Shown piece after piece: positions 18,890-29,466 of a stretch of DNA of 64,000 bases. The notes beneath the pieces are model-generated. The model was not told the DNA's origin. It did not search any database and saw nothing but the letters and a program-made list of their open reading frames with translations. The stretch covers positions 591,397 through 655,396 of the forward strand of contig OW569350.1 of assembly GCA_937625935.1 (NCBI GenBank). Direction: 5' to 3'. The position numbers were made by a program, and so were the translations under genes. Numbering within the stretch: position 1 is the stretch's first letter; each line of letters starts with the position of its first letter. The stretch comes from Tetramitus jugosus. Taxonomy: Eukaryota > Heterolobosea > Eutetramitea > Acrasida > Vahlkampfiidae.

Positions 18890-21800
18890 TTAGTTGAAAA
18901 ATTGATCAAAGTCTGAGACGAGATCAATGCTTGCCGAAGGAACATACTTGCGGTTCGATTGCTTGTTTTCTCGCTTCTTGGATTGTCTCTTCTTCTTTTG
19001 AGGTGTTGAACTACCGAGGAATGAAGTTACGATTTTGATACCTCCAGAGAGGAGAGAATGAGAAGAGTCTGCTTCTGGTTCGGTGGTTTGTTGCTGCTGT
19101 TCGTTGTCTTCGGCTTGAGAGTCATCTGGTTGATTCATTGCTTCGAGCTGTTGAACTTGTTGTCTTGTGTGATCCTGTTGCTGTATCGTTTCCAGCTTCC
19201 GATTTCGTTGATAGCTCTCGAGATCGTACGAGGCCATATTATTCCACAGGGCTAATCTCGGTTTGTTGAGACCGAGTGCAACCTCTACTCTTCGCAAGCG
19301 ATGTCGTTTCACGATGGAGATCTCTTCCTCATACTCCAATCTCTGCTTTCTTGTCATTTGCTGTGCTGGTGGAGTTGTTGATGCTTGTTGTGGAACTGAT
19401 GGGCTACCACTGGTGGGCGATAGTGTTCTCATGAGGCCGGACTGATTCTTGTGCTTTGTGCAGATGGGACAGGTGGATAGATTGATCATTTTGAGGCAAT
19501 TATTGTGAAATGCGTGGCCACAATCAAACAGCTTGACCTCGTTCTCTTCTGCATCAGACACATTGTAACGGAAGGAGGACAATCGATATTCACAGACATA
19601 GCATCTATGATTTAATGGCTTCACACCTCTATTGTACAACTTTGAGTAAGTTTTAAACATCCAATAGAGGTCCTTATCCATTAGATGTTTCATGCTTTGA
19701 TATGTAGTTCCTTCGAATGTACAGTTTGTAAACAGCTCAGTTAAAGATTCCTTAAAATGACCAAAATGATCGCTGCCGTATCTCTCGACTGTAAACTCTA
19801 GAATCTCTGTCCACTCAAACACACTGCTCGTGATCATACTACTATAGATAATCTTAATATAAGATCCAAAGCATATTTGTAACCATAAACCAGCCAACTT
19901 TGGTATGTTGTGAGCTGCCAGCGGATTGTTCATGGCTTGTGCTTGTTCTGAGCGTAAACGAAGTAACCCATCTTGTAGTTGACTCAATTGACTCCGAAGC
20001 TTCGACAACTTTTGTTGCAATTGTTCGAGGCGTTCTTGACTAAACTCCTTGATAATATGTTTTTCTAAAGCAGCAATATTGTCCTGTGAACTTTGAATCA
20101 TTACTTCGTGCTCGCGAATATTCTGCTCCACAGACTTGTCATTGTCCAAGTCTAATAGTATATTTTCTTTGATGCTGATCACTGGCTTATCGTAGTTGTA
20201 CGAGGTTGGTGATGTGGGTGTTCTTGGTGATTCAGTAGAGTGTCGGTTTCGTGGTGTACTGACACCTCTGTAACCAGTTCGTTGCTCTCTCTGTAGCTGA
20301 ACAAAATTATCCAGCAAGCTGTACCAAATATGTTTTAGTCTCTCGGGCTCTATTGTTTCGTTGACTGCATTCCTGTCACACACAGAAATTGCTTTCATCA
20401 AATTTTTGCTGACCCGCTGAGATTCTGGCGAGTCGAGCACATTCTTGCCGCCGAGCAGGGGTACCTGTGGTGTTCGACTCAAGGGTTGATTATTATTTCC
20501 AGATAGATTATGAGTTGGATTGATATACTGGAAGGCTTCTAGATTCAAATACCGGTCGTTACTTGGATCCAGCATTTTTGCTTCCTGCATCAGTCTCTTT
20601 TTCAATGCAAATATGTTGTCACTCAAAGTCTCCAAATAGAGACCAACAGCGCCAACAACATCACCAACACGCTCTAACAGATAAGCACTCGCATCAATAA
20701 TTCTATACTTTTGACAACTATTAACTGCATAATCTAGATCATATTGTCCCTCGTGGAATCTCAAGTATGGAAGAACATTCTTTGGTTCGTGTTGACACAA
20801 AAGAGCCAAGAATCGCTGATGTAAATCGTCACCAACTCTAATACCTCTTTGAGATAGTAGTTGACTCATTGAATCACTGACAGCACTTTGTTCGCCTCCT
20901 ATTCCAATAATATTCCGCAAGAACTTAAATTGAAGCTTTGGGAAGTCTGATAGAGCACCAATAATCTGTTCGTATTCTTCAGTGAAGTGATAGATGATTA
21001 GGTGCGAAGTTTCATCATCATTCAGATCAATCAGAAGAGATAAATTGTTCGTTATTGCTGTTCTTAAGGTGTTATAACCCTCAGCTGCTTTTTTCGAATT
21101 TCTGGATTGTTGGTTCATTGTCTCCTTCAACTTTGTGAGAGTCGAATGAATATACTGGAAGATTTGAGGACGCAGATTTTGGTCCTTGAGATATGAATCT
21201 AGAATTCGTTCATAGTTTTCATACTTGGTCTGAAGATGTACTGATACTTTGTAAAATTGTGCCTTCTCACATACTTGCAACAACTTGTCCACATCTAGTT
21301 GAGTTTCATCACCAATTCTCTCTACTACATTCATTAATTGCTGTTGGATACGATCTTTTTCCTCTTCTTGAATTATCACACCTTTGAATCCAAGAACCGC
21401 AAACGTTCGATGAACCAGTTCTGCATCTACAGGCAATGTTCCAAGAGACATGAATGGTAGAAGCAGTTTTAAAAATGACACTACTTCATCCAAATTAGGT
21501 AGCCAAGCTGTGAGACTATCGCTCGCGCTCTTGTTAATTTCCCATGGACTAAATGCATCAATTTTTCTATGAATCATCACAGAGACCAGAACTTCTAAAA
21601 TGTATCGTTGAGTAATCTGATCATCAGGTGCAAAATCATTCCAAGGAGTTGTCGGTGTTTGGTCATTGAGTGACATATTGCTGATTTCCAAGAAATGACG
21701 CACATCCAAGGCAAGAAATCTTATCAAATATGGAAGGTTTCTTTGAGAGCTCAGTACTAGTATCTCATCATCCGAGCTCGGGCTATCTGGCGCCGTACTA

Positions 21801-24728
21801 TTATCTGTGAATAAGAACTCGAGTAGTTTGATTTTTAAACTCGAGAGAACTTGATGAGGTATCTGACCGCTTGGATATTCTTCACCATTAAACAATTTGT
21901 TCAAATATTCGAATAACATATTTTTCATCCGATCGAATGTCGAGATTTCTGTTTGAGGGAGGACTTTCTCTTCATCAGTCTCATCTACGCTCTCCTCTCT
22001 TCTTTTTAGTTTGAATACAATCCGAAGCAGGATCTTCAATGGTGATAAGTAATCCTTCTTAGCCCGATTCATTATGTACACATACGCTTTATACATTTTG
22101 TGCCTTAAACAGCGCACCAGCAAATCGTTAATGTTTCTATAGGGTTCAACATTAATATTAATTAAACACTCTTCTAGACGTCTGAAATCCTTCTTCTGAG
22201 TGCATACAGCTACAAGTTCGCTCGTGAAATCTTCTGGCAATTTGCGGAGTCTGCCACAAACCACTAAGTTTTCAACAATTCTCAAAAATAATCGTGATTG
22301 TTGACATTCTCTAAATCGTTCGAATATTCCTGTAAATATCAGGTCCTCTCCTTGAATTTCAAGTGCTATTTCTATACAATACAAGGCAACCTCCTCAAAG
22401 AATTTCTCCTTATTGGCTTCGTCGGTAAACGAACTAGACGAGACACTCAATAATTGGGCATCCAAATATTCAATCAAAATTTGACTGATAACTTGTCCCA
22501 CAAGTAATTGCTGATAGAAAGTATCCGTGGGGAGCCCAATCACAGCCAACTCTCGTCCTTGATAAAAATCTAAGGCAAGTTGCAATGTATCCCTCCATGA
22601 CCCAGTTTCGAGCAGAGCGTCAATTCGCTGCTTCCAACTCAGGACTTTCACTGACACAATCTGTTTTGATCCGAGAAGAAAAAGCATGCCCGCATTCTCT
22701 TCATAGGAATGATGGTAAGACATGATCGGGACTTTGGAAACAGTTGCTTGATCGTTTGATTCAGATTTTTCCTCTATGTCCATGAAGCGAGAATGATGCA
22801 CCATCTCAATCTCTCTCACACTAATAGATTGGACCTTTTGTTGTACAAAGGGATCAGCAACCGTCATTTTAAAAGAGGAGTCAACAAATGCTAGCACCCG
22901 TTCTTCTAACCAGCACAGCCCAATTACATCGTGAGTAACATGCATATAGGACACACGATCCATCTCTAATGTTCTCCTCTCCTTATATATATAAAATTGA
23001 AATAGATTAATAATGTTTCCCCAACCGACTGCCAAGTGAGGATTTCTTCCTTTTACCTCCATCACCTCATTGTCTTCCTGTGGAACATACAAAGGAAGAG
23101 AAACACGTCTCCATGCTAAGTAAGGCACACTCGTAGGTCCTGCTTCAGTCGGCTTCGTGAGACGGTATAGAATTTGAAAGGTGGGAGCTGAACTGAGATT
23201 GACGATGAGCACTTGAGAATCAGTTGCCACTGCAATAAGCATGAACACATTCGTTGGATGAGGAGCTAAACCGGCTCCCAGAACATTGACATGACGAATC
23301 GGTCCAAATTTTGCTTTTGGGCCAAGTACAAGCCTCACATCGGAAGAATACCCAAACAATGCCTTGCTCACTGTGACCATAAATAGCACGCTATGGCAGC
23401 TCACAACAAACTGCATCTTATCATGCAAAAAACACACATTATCAATACTGTATGAAGGCAGTGACTTAATTTTGGAGGAGGATTCTGAGAGAAGTCCTGC
23501 AATCGTGAAACGCTTAAGCACAGATTTGGTTCTAGTGTCCCATAGAACCACTTGACCTCTTTCGTAACCACTTAAAATGAAATCACCAGATGGTGTGATA
23601 TCCAAGCTAGTCACAGAATTACACTGATTCATATCCTTGTACTGTTTACCACTCTCATCTAAACATTGTATTAGAATCACAAAATCAAAGCAGAGCATCA
23701 AAGGACAATAATCTCTCATGATACATACCGAGTCGTAATTGCGACACCTTACGGTCTTGTCTTCCAAACAACAAAACAATTCCATGAGAGGTACCAATCG
23801 CATAATAGGCAGGACAAATTCGAAATGCACGAGCACGTCCCTTCTCTGTTCTATTAGTCTTTGCGCTCAAATAATCGCTCAGCTGTTTTAACACTTCTTG
23901 CTCGACAAAGTGAGATCTCACACTCTGAATATGCTTTGCGCGCTTCTCTTCTTCATCCATATCGCTCACTTCGCTGTTTAATTGATCAGATAAATGTGAT
24001 AAATCAGTCATACTTGCTCCCCGTTCCAAATATTGTCTTGTTTCTTGACTAGAAAACAAATCGGCAGGAACTGAAGACGCAGAAGATGGCGAATGTATCG
24101 TTGGTGAGGCGACTCGCTTCGCAGACCGCAACAACCGATCAATATCATCAATTGCTTGTTGATCGACCTCCATCTCTTCTTCCTCCTGTTGCTGTACAAT
24201 ATCATAATGATAGTCATCTTGGTTGTTTCGCATTTTTCGCTGCACCTCTTCTCTTTCTAACCGTTCTCTCTCTTCTCTTTCTTCCTTCTCCAATTTTCTT
24301 CGCTTATTCTCCAATTCAACTTGTTCTGCCTCGTGTCGCAACCTCTTCTCTTCTTCTTCTCTCTTGCGTTTCGTCAAATAATCTTCAATTTCTCGCCTTC
24401 GATCATCATAATGCAATTCTTGCAACACTTCATCCACCAACAATGCATCACTACTATTCGTCTTATAAAATTGAGCACTGGCCAATGTTGATTGATCCAT
24501 CAGTGCATCAAAACAATTTTTTGTCAAGAGTGATGATGGTGAATAAGGAGATTCGAGTGATTGCGCAGTTGATGATGTGAATGCATTGCTATTGCTATTG
24601 TTGTTGTTGTTGTTGATGATGATGCTCTCATCAATCAAATAATCACCAATATTGAAATCATTGACAGACGCCAATATGCTCTGCAGTAGTTGTTCATTTA
24701 GTGTGTCGTCGTCCTCGTCACCACCCAT
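18890..24728 (-). CDS. VPS8: VPS8, CORVET complex subunit
   Basis: Two exons, 24728-23729 and 23658-18890, separated by a 70-nt intron (GTATGT...TTTAG); the join is in frame and gives 1922 residues. The N-terminal 260 residues are low-complexity and charged. A WD40-type propeller follows, with AYYAIGTSHGIVLLFG just before the intron and SLDITPSGDFILSGYERGQV after it. The middle is a long helical region. Near residue 1690 is a RING-type zinc domain: CYVC, CGHAFHNNC and CPIC. This order is that of Vps8, the CORVET-specific subunit that binds Rab5 on early endosomes and tethers them for fusion. The protein is longer than human VPS8 because of the N-terminal and C-terminal low-complexity parts. 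Confidence 0.88.
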
Positions 24729-24931
24729 TTTTTGATTTTATGTTGTTGGATCAGGTTGACGATGATGATCGAGTGAATTTTGTTGTTGTTCTTCTGTTCT
24801 GTTCTGTTTGTTTTCTTTCGTTTTGATTTTTGGAGGAAGATTTTGCAAGAAGCTTTTTCGACTGTTCAAAAAGGGAGGAAGAGACGATGACGTGTGGATC
24901 ACAAAAGAACGAGCTTATGGTGGTGTCTGTT

Positions 24932-26340
24932 TTATTCCTTGGCAGCCAACTTGGCTGCTTCTTCATTCACAACCTTCATGAGCTTGTCTGCACTCTCTGC
25001 CTTTTGGAATCGAATCAAGAATGTACTAATGTGAGACTCTCCCTTCTCATCTGTCACGTTTGCATTCAACAATGCACTCTTGTCTCCACGCTTGGTACAC
25101 TTCATTCCTGGGAAGACCATTGAATTCAAAATTACACTCAAAACATTCTCCTTTCTCATGATCAATCGAGCCTTTGATCCATCCTTTTGAACATTGACCT
25201 TCAAAACTCCTATTCCACGTTCCTTCCAGTCAATCACACTCTTTTCACCTTCTCCGTTCTTTATCATTTCAAATAGTTTGCCAGTTTCTTGATACAGAGT
25301 TTGTTCTTCTTCCTCACCAGTCTTCACAGGCTCATCAGAGAATTTGACATCACGAGCAACGAAATCTCCCACAACTTCACTCTCTTCAGTGGCACCCAAA
25401 TCTTCTTCTTTTGGCTTGGAGTCACTGCCCCATGTTGGTACTTCTGTTTGACTGAATGAAGTGAAAGCGGATCCACCTTCCAAATTCAATGAAGATTGAC
25501 TGAAATCAAAGCTAAATGCCGGTGTTCCAGTAGCTGACGTTCCAAATGAGAAGGCAAATGGTGATTTTTGTTGTTCGGTAGTCTTCTTCTCCTCTTCAGC
25601 AGTGGTAGTAGTGGCGGTAGTGGTTGTAGTGGATCCTTCATCACTCTTGGCAGTCGTGTCAGCAGTGGCAACAGCTGGTGTTTCGAATGAAAACTTGAAA
25701 TCAGGTGATCCGTTGAATTGGAATCCACCTGATGATGCTGCTGCTGCTGCTGCTTCTGTTGGCTTGTCTGTGGTAGTAGTTGTTGGTGCTCCGAATGAGA
25801 ATGGAATAGAAGTAGTGGTGGTGGTAGTAGTAGTTGAAGCATCAGATGATCCCCATGTGAATCCACTAGCAGGTGCCTCAGAAGTTGTTGCTCCTTCATC
25901 AGTTGTTGATGTTGTTGTGGATCCGAATGAGAATGGAATCACTGGTGATGCTTCAGGTGTGGATGCGTCAGAAGAAGAAGTGACATGAGGCTTCTTTCTC
26001 TTGACCTTGAATATTCTGTAGAGTTGCATCGTTCAACATCAAGTTCAGTTAACATTCACACAGGCACACAATGGTTTTCGAACGGAATATGATACAAAAA
26101 GGAATAAGTGGTCAGCACATGAAATTTTCTTGCAAATGATAATCCAACATCACACACACACACACACATATTACTGGAATTGTGATATCATTGGTTGATT
26201 GATGAATATGATTATTACCTTCTCTTCGCTAATTCTTCTCCGTCGGCAGTTGGCATTTCACCAACATAATTCTTCTCGTTGTATTCCTCTTCTGGTTCCT
26301 GGTCTTTTGTGAGTTCTGATTCTGCTGATCTCTTGCTCAT
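24932..26340 (-). CDS. Nup50/Nup2-like nucleoporin with RanBP1 domain
   Basis: Two exons, 26340-26219 and 26015-24932, with a 203-nt intron (GTAATA...CTACAG); the join gives 401 residues in frame. The N-terminus MSKRSAESELT followed by AKRR resembles the importin-alpha-binding start of Nup50. Residues 50-220 carry spaced PFSFG, FTWG, FAFSFG and FSFD motifs in a Ser/Thr-rich background, as in FG nucleoporins. The last 130 residues form a Ran-binding domain (GIGVLKVN, RLIMRKENVLSVILN). Nup50 works at the nuclear basket, helping to release importin cargo and bind RanGTP. The gene is divergent from the COA3-like gene 219 bp away, so they may share a promoter. Confidence 0.8.
26151..26168. repeat. 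(CA)n microsatellite in intron
   Basis: About nine CA units within the intron of the Nup50-like gene. Confidence 0.8.
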
Positions 26341-26559
26341 TTTGTGTATACGTCGTTCGCTATTGTCGTCGTGTGTAACTTTTTTCAGTGTGTGATGATC
26401 GTTTCAAAGTTCAACAATTTTTATTGAGCGCTCCAAATCTGTAATTTTCTCCGAAATCAAATCGGAAGAACCAGGCAAAAATTTTTCATGCTTGTCTGTG
26501 TGATGTGGGAACAAAAACAATTCACGCAGCAACAACAACAAGCTTAATTCAACAGAACA

Positions 26560-26901
26560 ATGGTCATCGCAAAGAGTTCATCATCCAAGAGAGCCAACAT
26601 CAACCCAACAACTGAAGGCTTCACTGTTCCATCCACTGGTCCAGCAGCAGTCAACACCAAAATTGATAATTTGAACTTTACGTCATCATCATCGTCCAGC
26701 ACACCAAAGATTGACCCTTTCAGTCATAGTCACCTCAATGTCTCTAAAAAAACATTCTCTGGTGCCAAGTGGATCGGAGCCGGACTTTTTGCTGTTGTTT
26801 TCTCCGTTTATGGATTTACGATGCATCAATTGTCGCAAGAAGATTTTAGTGATATTACCATACCAGAGTCGATCAAGCAACAGAGACAAAAGGAAGAGTA
26901 A
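26560..26901 (+). CDS. COA3-like cytochrome c oxidase assembly factor
   Basis: A 113-residue protein with one transmembrane segment near residues 69-88 (IGAGLFAVVFSVYGFTMHQL), followed by SQEDFSDI. The pattern of a short N-terminal region, basic lead-in, single TM with Y-G-F-T and a downstream Q-E-x-F-D matches COA3 (CCDC56/MITRAC12), which stabilises newly made COX1 in the inner mitochondrial membrane. The N-terminal 60 residues are Ser/Thr-rich and not conserved in the family. The family call rests on about 30 residues, so confidence is moderate. Confidence 0.6.
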   Translation: MVIAKSSSSKRANINPTTEGFTVPSTGPAAVNTKIDNLNFTSSSSSSTPKIDPFSHSHLNVSKKTFSGAKWIGAGLFAVVFSVYGFTMHQLSQEDFSDITIPESIKQQRQKEE

Positions 26902-27336
26902 GCTAACTACCTACACTCATGTTATGGTTGAGTGAAAAAAAAACGGTGCATGAGTGTGTAAAGTAAGTACGTGGAGAGAAAAACAACAACAGAAAGGGGA
27001 ATCGACGATAGAATGTATGATGAGTAGAGTGGGGTGGCCGTTGTTTGATGATGCGATCAGATTTTTATTATAAAGCTCTCTACAACTGTTTGTCGCTTAG
27101 CGTATACAACGTGCGCTCAATTTTGTACCCATTTTTGCTATTGTAGATATATATAAGAACAACAGTTAAAACACATAAATTCATTTTTCTTTGATTCAAA
27201 TCACTTTGTGGTTCAGTTTATTTCTTTGTATTGGGTTCATCCTTGCAAGATGAAATCTTCTCTCAGGAGTGGTTGTGAATAACCAAAATGCCCAATTCTG
27301 AAAAATCAGAACAAACAAACACTTCACAGAAAAAAA
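26902..27336. other. Intergenic region
   Basis: About 435 bp between two plus-strand genes. AT-rich in the centre (27060-27200). It probably holds the 3' end of the COA3-like gene and the promoter of the coiled-coil gene. No gene is seen. Confidence 0.4.
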
Positions 27337-29391
27337 ATGATACCATCCACACCTCCATCATCACGATCCGGTTTCATCCCAGACGAAACAGAAGAAGAAG
27401 AGGAAGACGACGAGCAAGAATACAGTACATCCAGTGCCAACAGCAGCGGCACAACAAACTCTGACAATGATGACACTGATCAGGATGATGATGATGATGA
27501 CAGTCAAGAAGAAGAAGATGATGATGATAATAATGACAGCAGTGAAAATCATGATTCGAACAAGATGATGAAAACACCAACAATGAACAAGAAACAAAAT
27601 CCACCATCAATGATTGGCACTACAACTACATTGAGACACACTGCTCTCTTGAACAATAATAATAATAGAAATAATACTAGCAATAATAACAATAATAATC
27701 ATAATGAGAAGAAGAAAAATGAGGATGATGGTGGTGATGAACATTCGGGTTACATTTCATCTCCCCATACGAGCAACAGTATCACTCCGATTGCAACGCC
27801 TATTCATTTGCGTCGAAGAGTTTCTTCCTTTTATGATCAACAACCAGAGTCATCATCATCATCGTCGACAAGAAATCAACAAAAGGATCACAATGAACAA
27901 AATTTACCAACAAAAAACAAGAAGCATAGAGTATCGGATGCATTATTGACAGAGTATCGAAATGCACTCATGCAAGAGAGATCTCAGAGATTGATGCTAC
28001 AGGATTTGTGTTATCGTCAATTGAAACGATTGGAAAAGATGAAGGGAGAAGCAAAATCAAAGCACGAAGCTCTATTGGAAGTAGCGATGCGTAACATGTC
28101 ACTCGAAGAAGAGTTGGACAAGTTGAGAAAGGATGCTACGACTACTCCTCGCTCTCCTCACGGTACCAATAATAGTGGTATGATGATGACGAATGAGAAC
28201 AGTAGTGAATCATCTTCTGGTGCGAGTCAAGTCAAGAAACCTCAAATATTTATGAAGATGCTTGGATTGAACAAATCGTCAAGCAAGAGCAATCCAACAG
28301 TGCAGTCTCATCAACATCAGAGACAAAATATGACAAACACTGGTGGTGGAGCATCAATGAATGAAAGTGGTCATAGCTATGGAGTTGCAACGGATGAGCA
28401 GACATCACCAGATACTAGCTCATTCAACTCTCCTATGCCTGCTAGTTATAGTGGCGCTCAGTCGACGAACAACTCTACATTAGATGATGAAGAAGTAGCA
28501 AGAGGTGAGTTGACAGTAGGAAGTGGGGTTGGTGGTGGATTTTCAATGCTCATGTCTTCCTTCAAGGAGAAGAGTGGAATTGATAAGGTGCCTAAAAAGT
28601 CTGGCAAGAATCAACAGCAACTCACCCAACAACAAGAAAAATCCATTGCAAAATTGGAGAGACAACTGGCTGAGTTACAGAATAAGGACGAAGAGACAGA
28701 ACAACGATTAAAAGCGAACGAAGAAGTGATCAGTTACCTGAAATCACAACACAGAGTAACGAGAGACCTTCTAGAAGGAACAAAGGGTAAACTGTCAAAA
28801 TCATTGCGCCAATGTAAATTATTGAATAAGGAGAGAAGTAGATTGAATGAAGAAGTGGAACAGTTAAAGTCACAACTTTCAGACAACATGAACAAGCTTG
28901 AGAAATGGCAAGAGCTGTTACAAATTACTGAGGCAGAGGCAAAACAACTGAGAGAGCAAACAGTTCCAACAATGCAACAACAGATTACTGAGTTGAAAGA
29001 CGATGTGAATACTAAGAACTTGACAATTTCGCAGTTGAGTGATAAGTTGGTTCGCCTTAAAGATCAACTCAATACTGTTCGATTGCAATTACGGAAGTTT
29101 GCAGTGAGTCGCTGCCATAAGTTCAAACCAAAGACTGACGCTACAATAGTACTTCACAAAAATCCAATGAACAATGTGTTTATGATTGACATATTGGAGG
29201 GATCAAAGAATCAAAAGCTTCTTTACTCTTACCCTATGAATATGATCAGTGATGTGCAACTGACAGATAAGAGGAATAGATTTTGCATCACGTTTTCCAA
29301 TAATATAACGGAGTGGTTTGAATCTGTGAACTGCAACGATGTGGTGGACAATCTCAGAGAGTTTATGATAATTGTTGGAGCGGAGCAGTAA
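27337..29391 (+). CDS. Coiled-coil protein with acidic N-terminus and C-terminal globular domain
   Basis: A single-exon, 684-residue protein. Residues 1-90 are acidic (Glu/Asp runs from GAA/GAT repeats), then Asn-rich. Residues 200-265 and 430-585 are predicted coiled coil by heptad pattern (KLERQLAELQNKDEETEQRL, LRDQL-type repeats). The last 90 residues look like a small beta-rich domain: TDATIVLHKNPMNNVFMIDI, then NRFCITFSNNITEWFES and a terminal helix, which would fit a PH-like fold. No named family is recognised. The layout suggests a scaffold or cytoskeletal adaptor. Its 3' end is 75 bp from that of the convergent SYCP2-like gene. Confidence 0.65.
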   Translation: MIPSTPPSSRSGFIPDETEEEEEDDEQEYSTSSANSSGTTNSDNDDTDQDDDDDDSQEEEDDDDNNDSSENHDSNKMMKTPTMNKKQNPPSMIGTTTTLRHTALLNNNNNRNNTSNNNNNNHNEKKKNEDDGGDEHSGYISSPHTSNSITPIATPIHLRRRVSSFYDQQPESSSSSSTRNQQKDHNEQNLPTKNKKHRVSDALLTEYRNALMQERSQRLMLQDLCYRQLKRLEKMKGEAKSKHEALLEVAMRNMSLEEELDKLRKDATTTPRSPHGTNNSGMMMTNENSSESSSGASQVKKPQIFMKMLGLNKSSSKSNPTVQSHQHQRQNMTNTGGGASMNESGHSYGVATDEQTSPDTSSFNSPMPASYSGAQSTNNSTLDDEEVARGELTVGSGVGGGFSMLMSSFKEKSGIDKVPKKSGKNQQQLTQQQEKSIAKLERQLAELQNKDEETEQRLKANEEVISYLKSQHRVTRDLLEGTKGKLSKSLRQCKLLNKERSRLNEEVEQLKSQLSDNMNKLEKWQELLQITEAEAKQLREQTVPTMQQQITELKDDVNTKNLTISQLSDKLVRLKDQLNTVRLQLRKFAVSRCHKFKPKTDATIVLHKNPMNNVFMIDILEGSKNQKLLYSYPMNMISDVQLTDKRNRFCITFSNNITEWFESVNCNDVVDNLREFMIIVGAEQ

Positions 29392-29466
29392 CCGAGAAGC
29401 AAATACTAATACAACACTAATTTATTTTTCATCTCCACTTGATCATTCTCCTGAGTGTTTGGATCT

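Noticed and set aside
23364-24580. Plus-strand ORFs antisense to VPS8
   Set aside because: Shadows of the Vps8 coding frame; no domain and no splice support.
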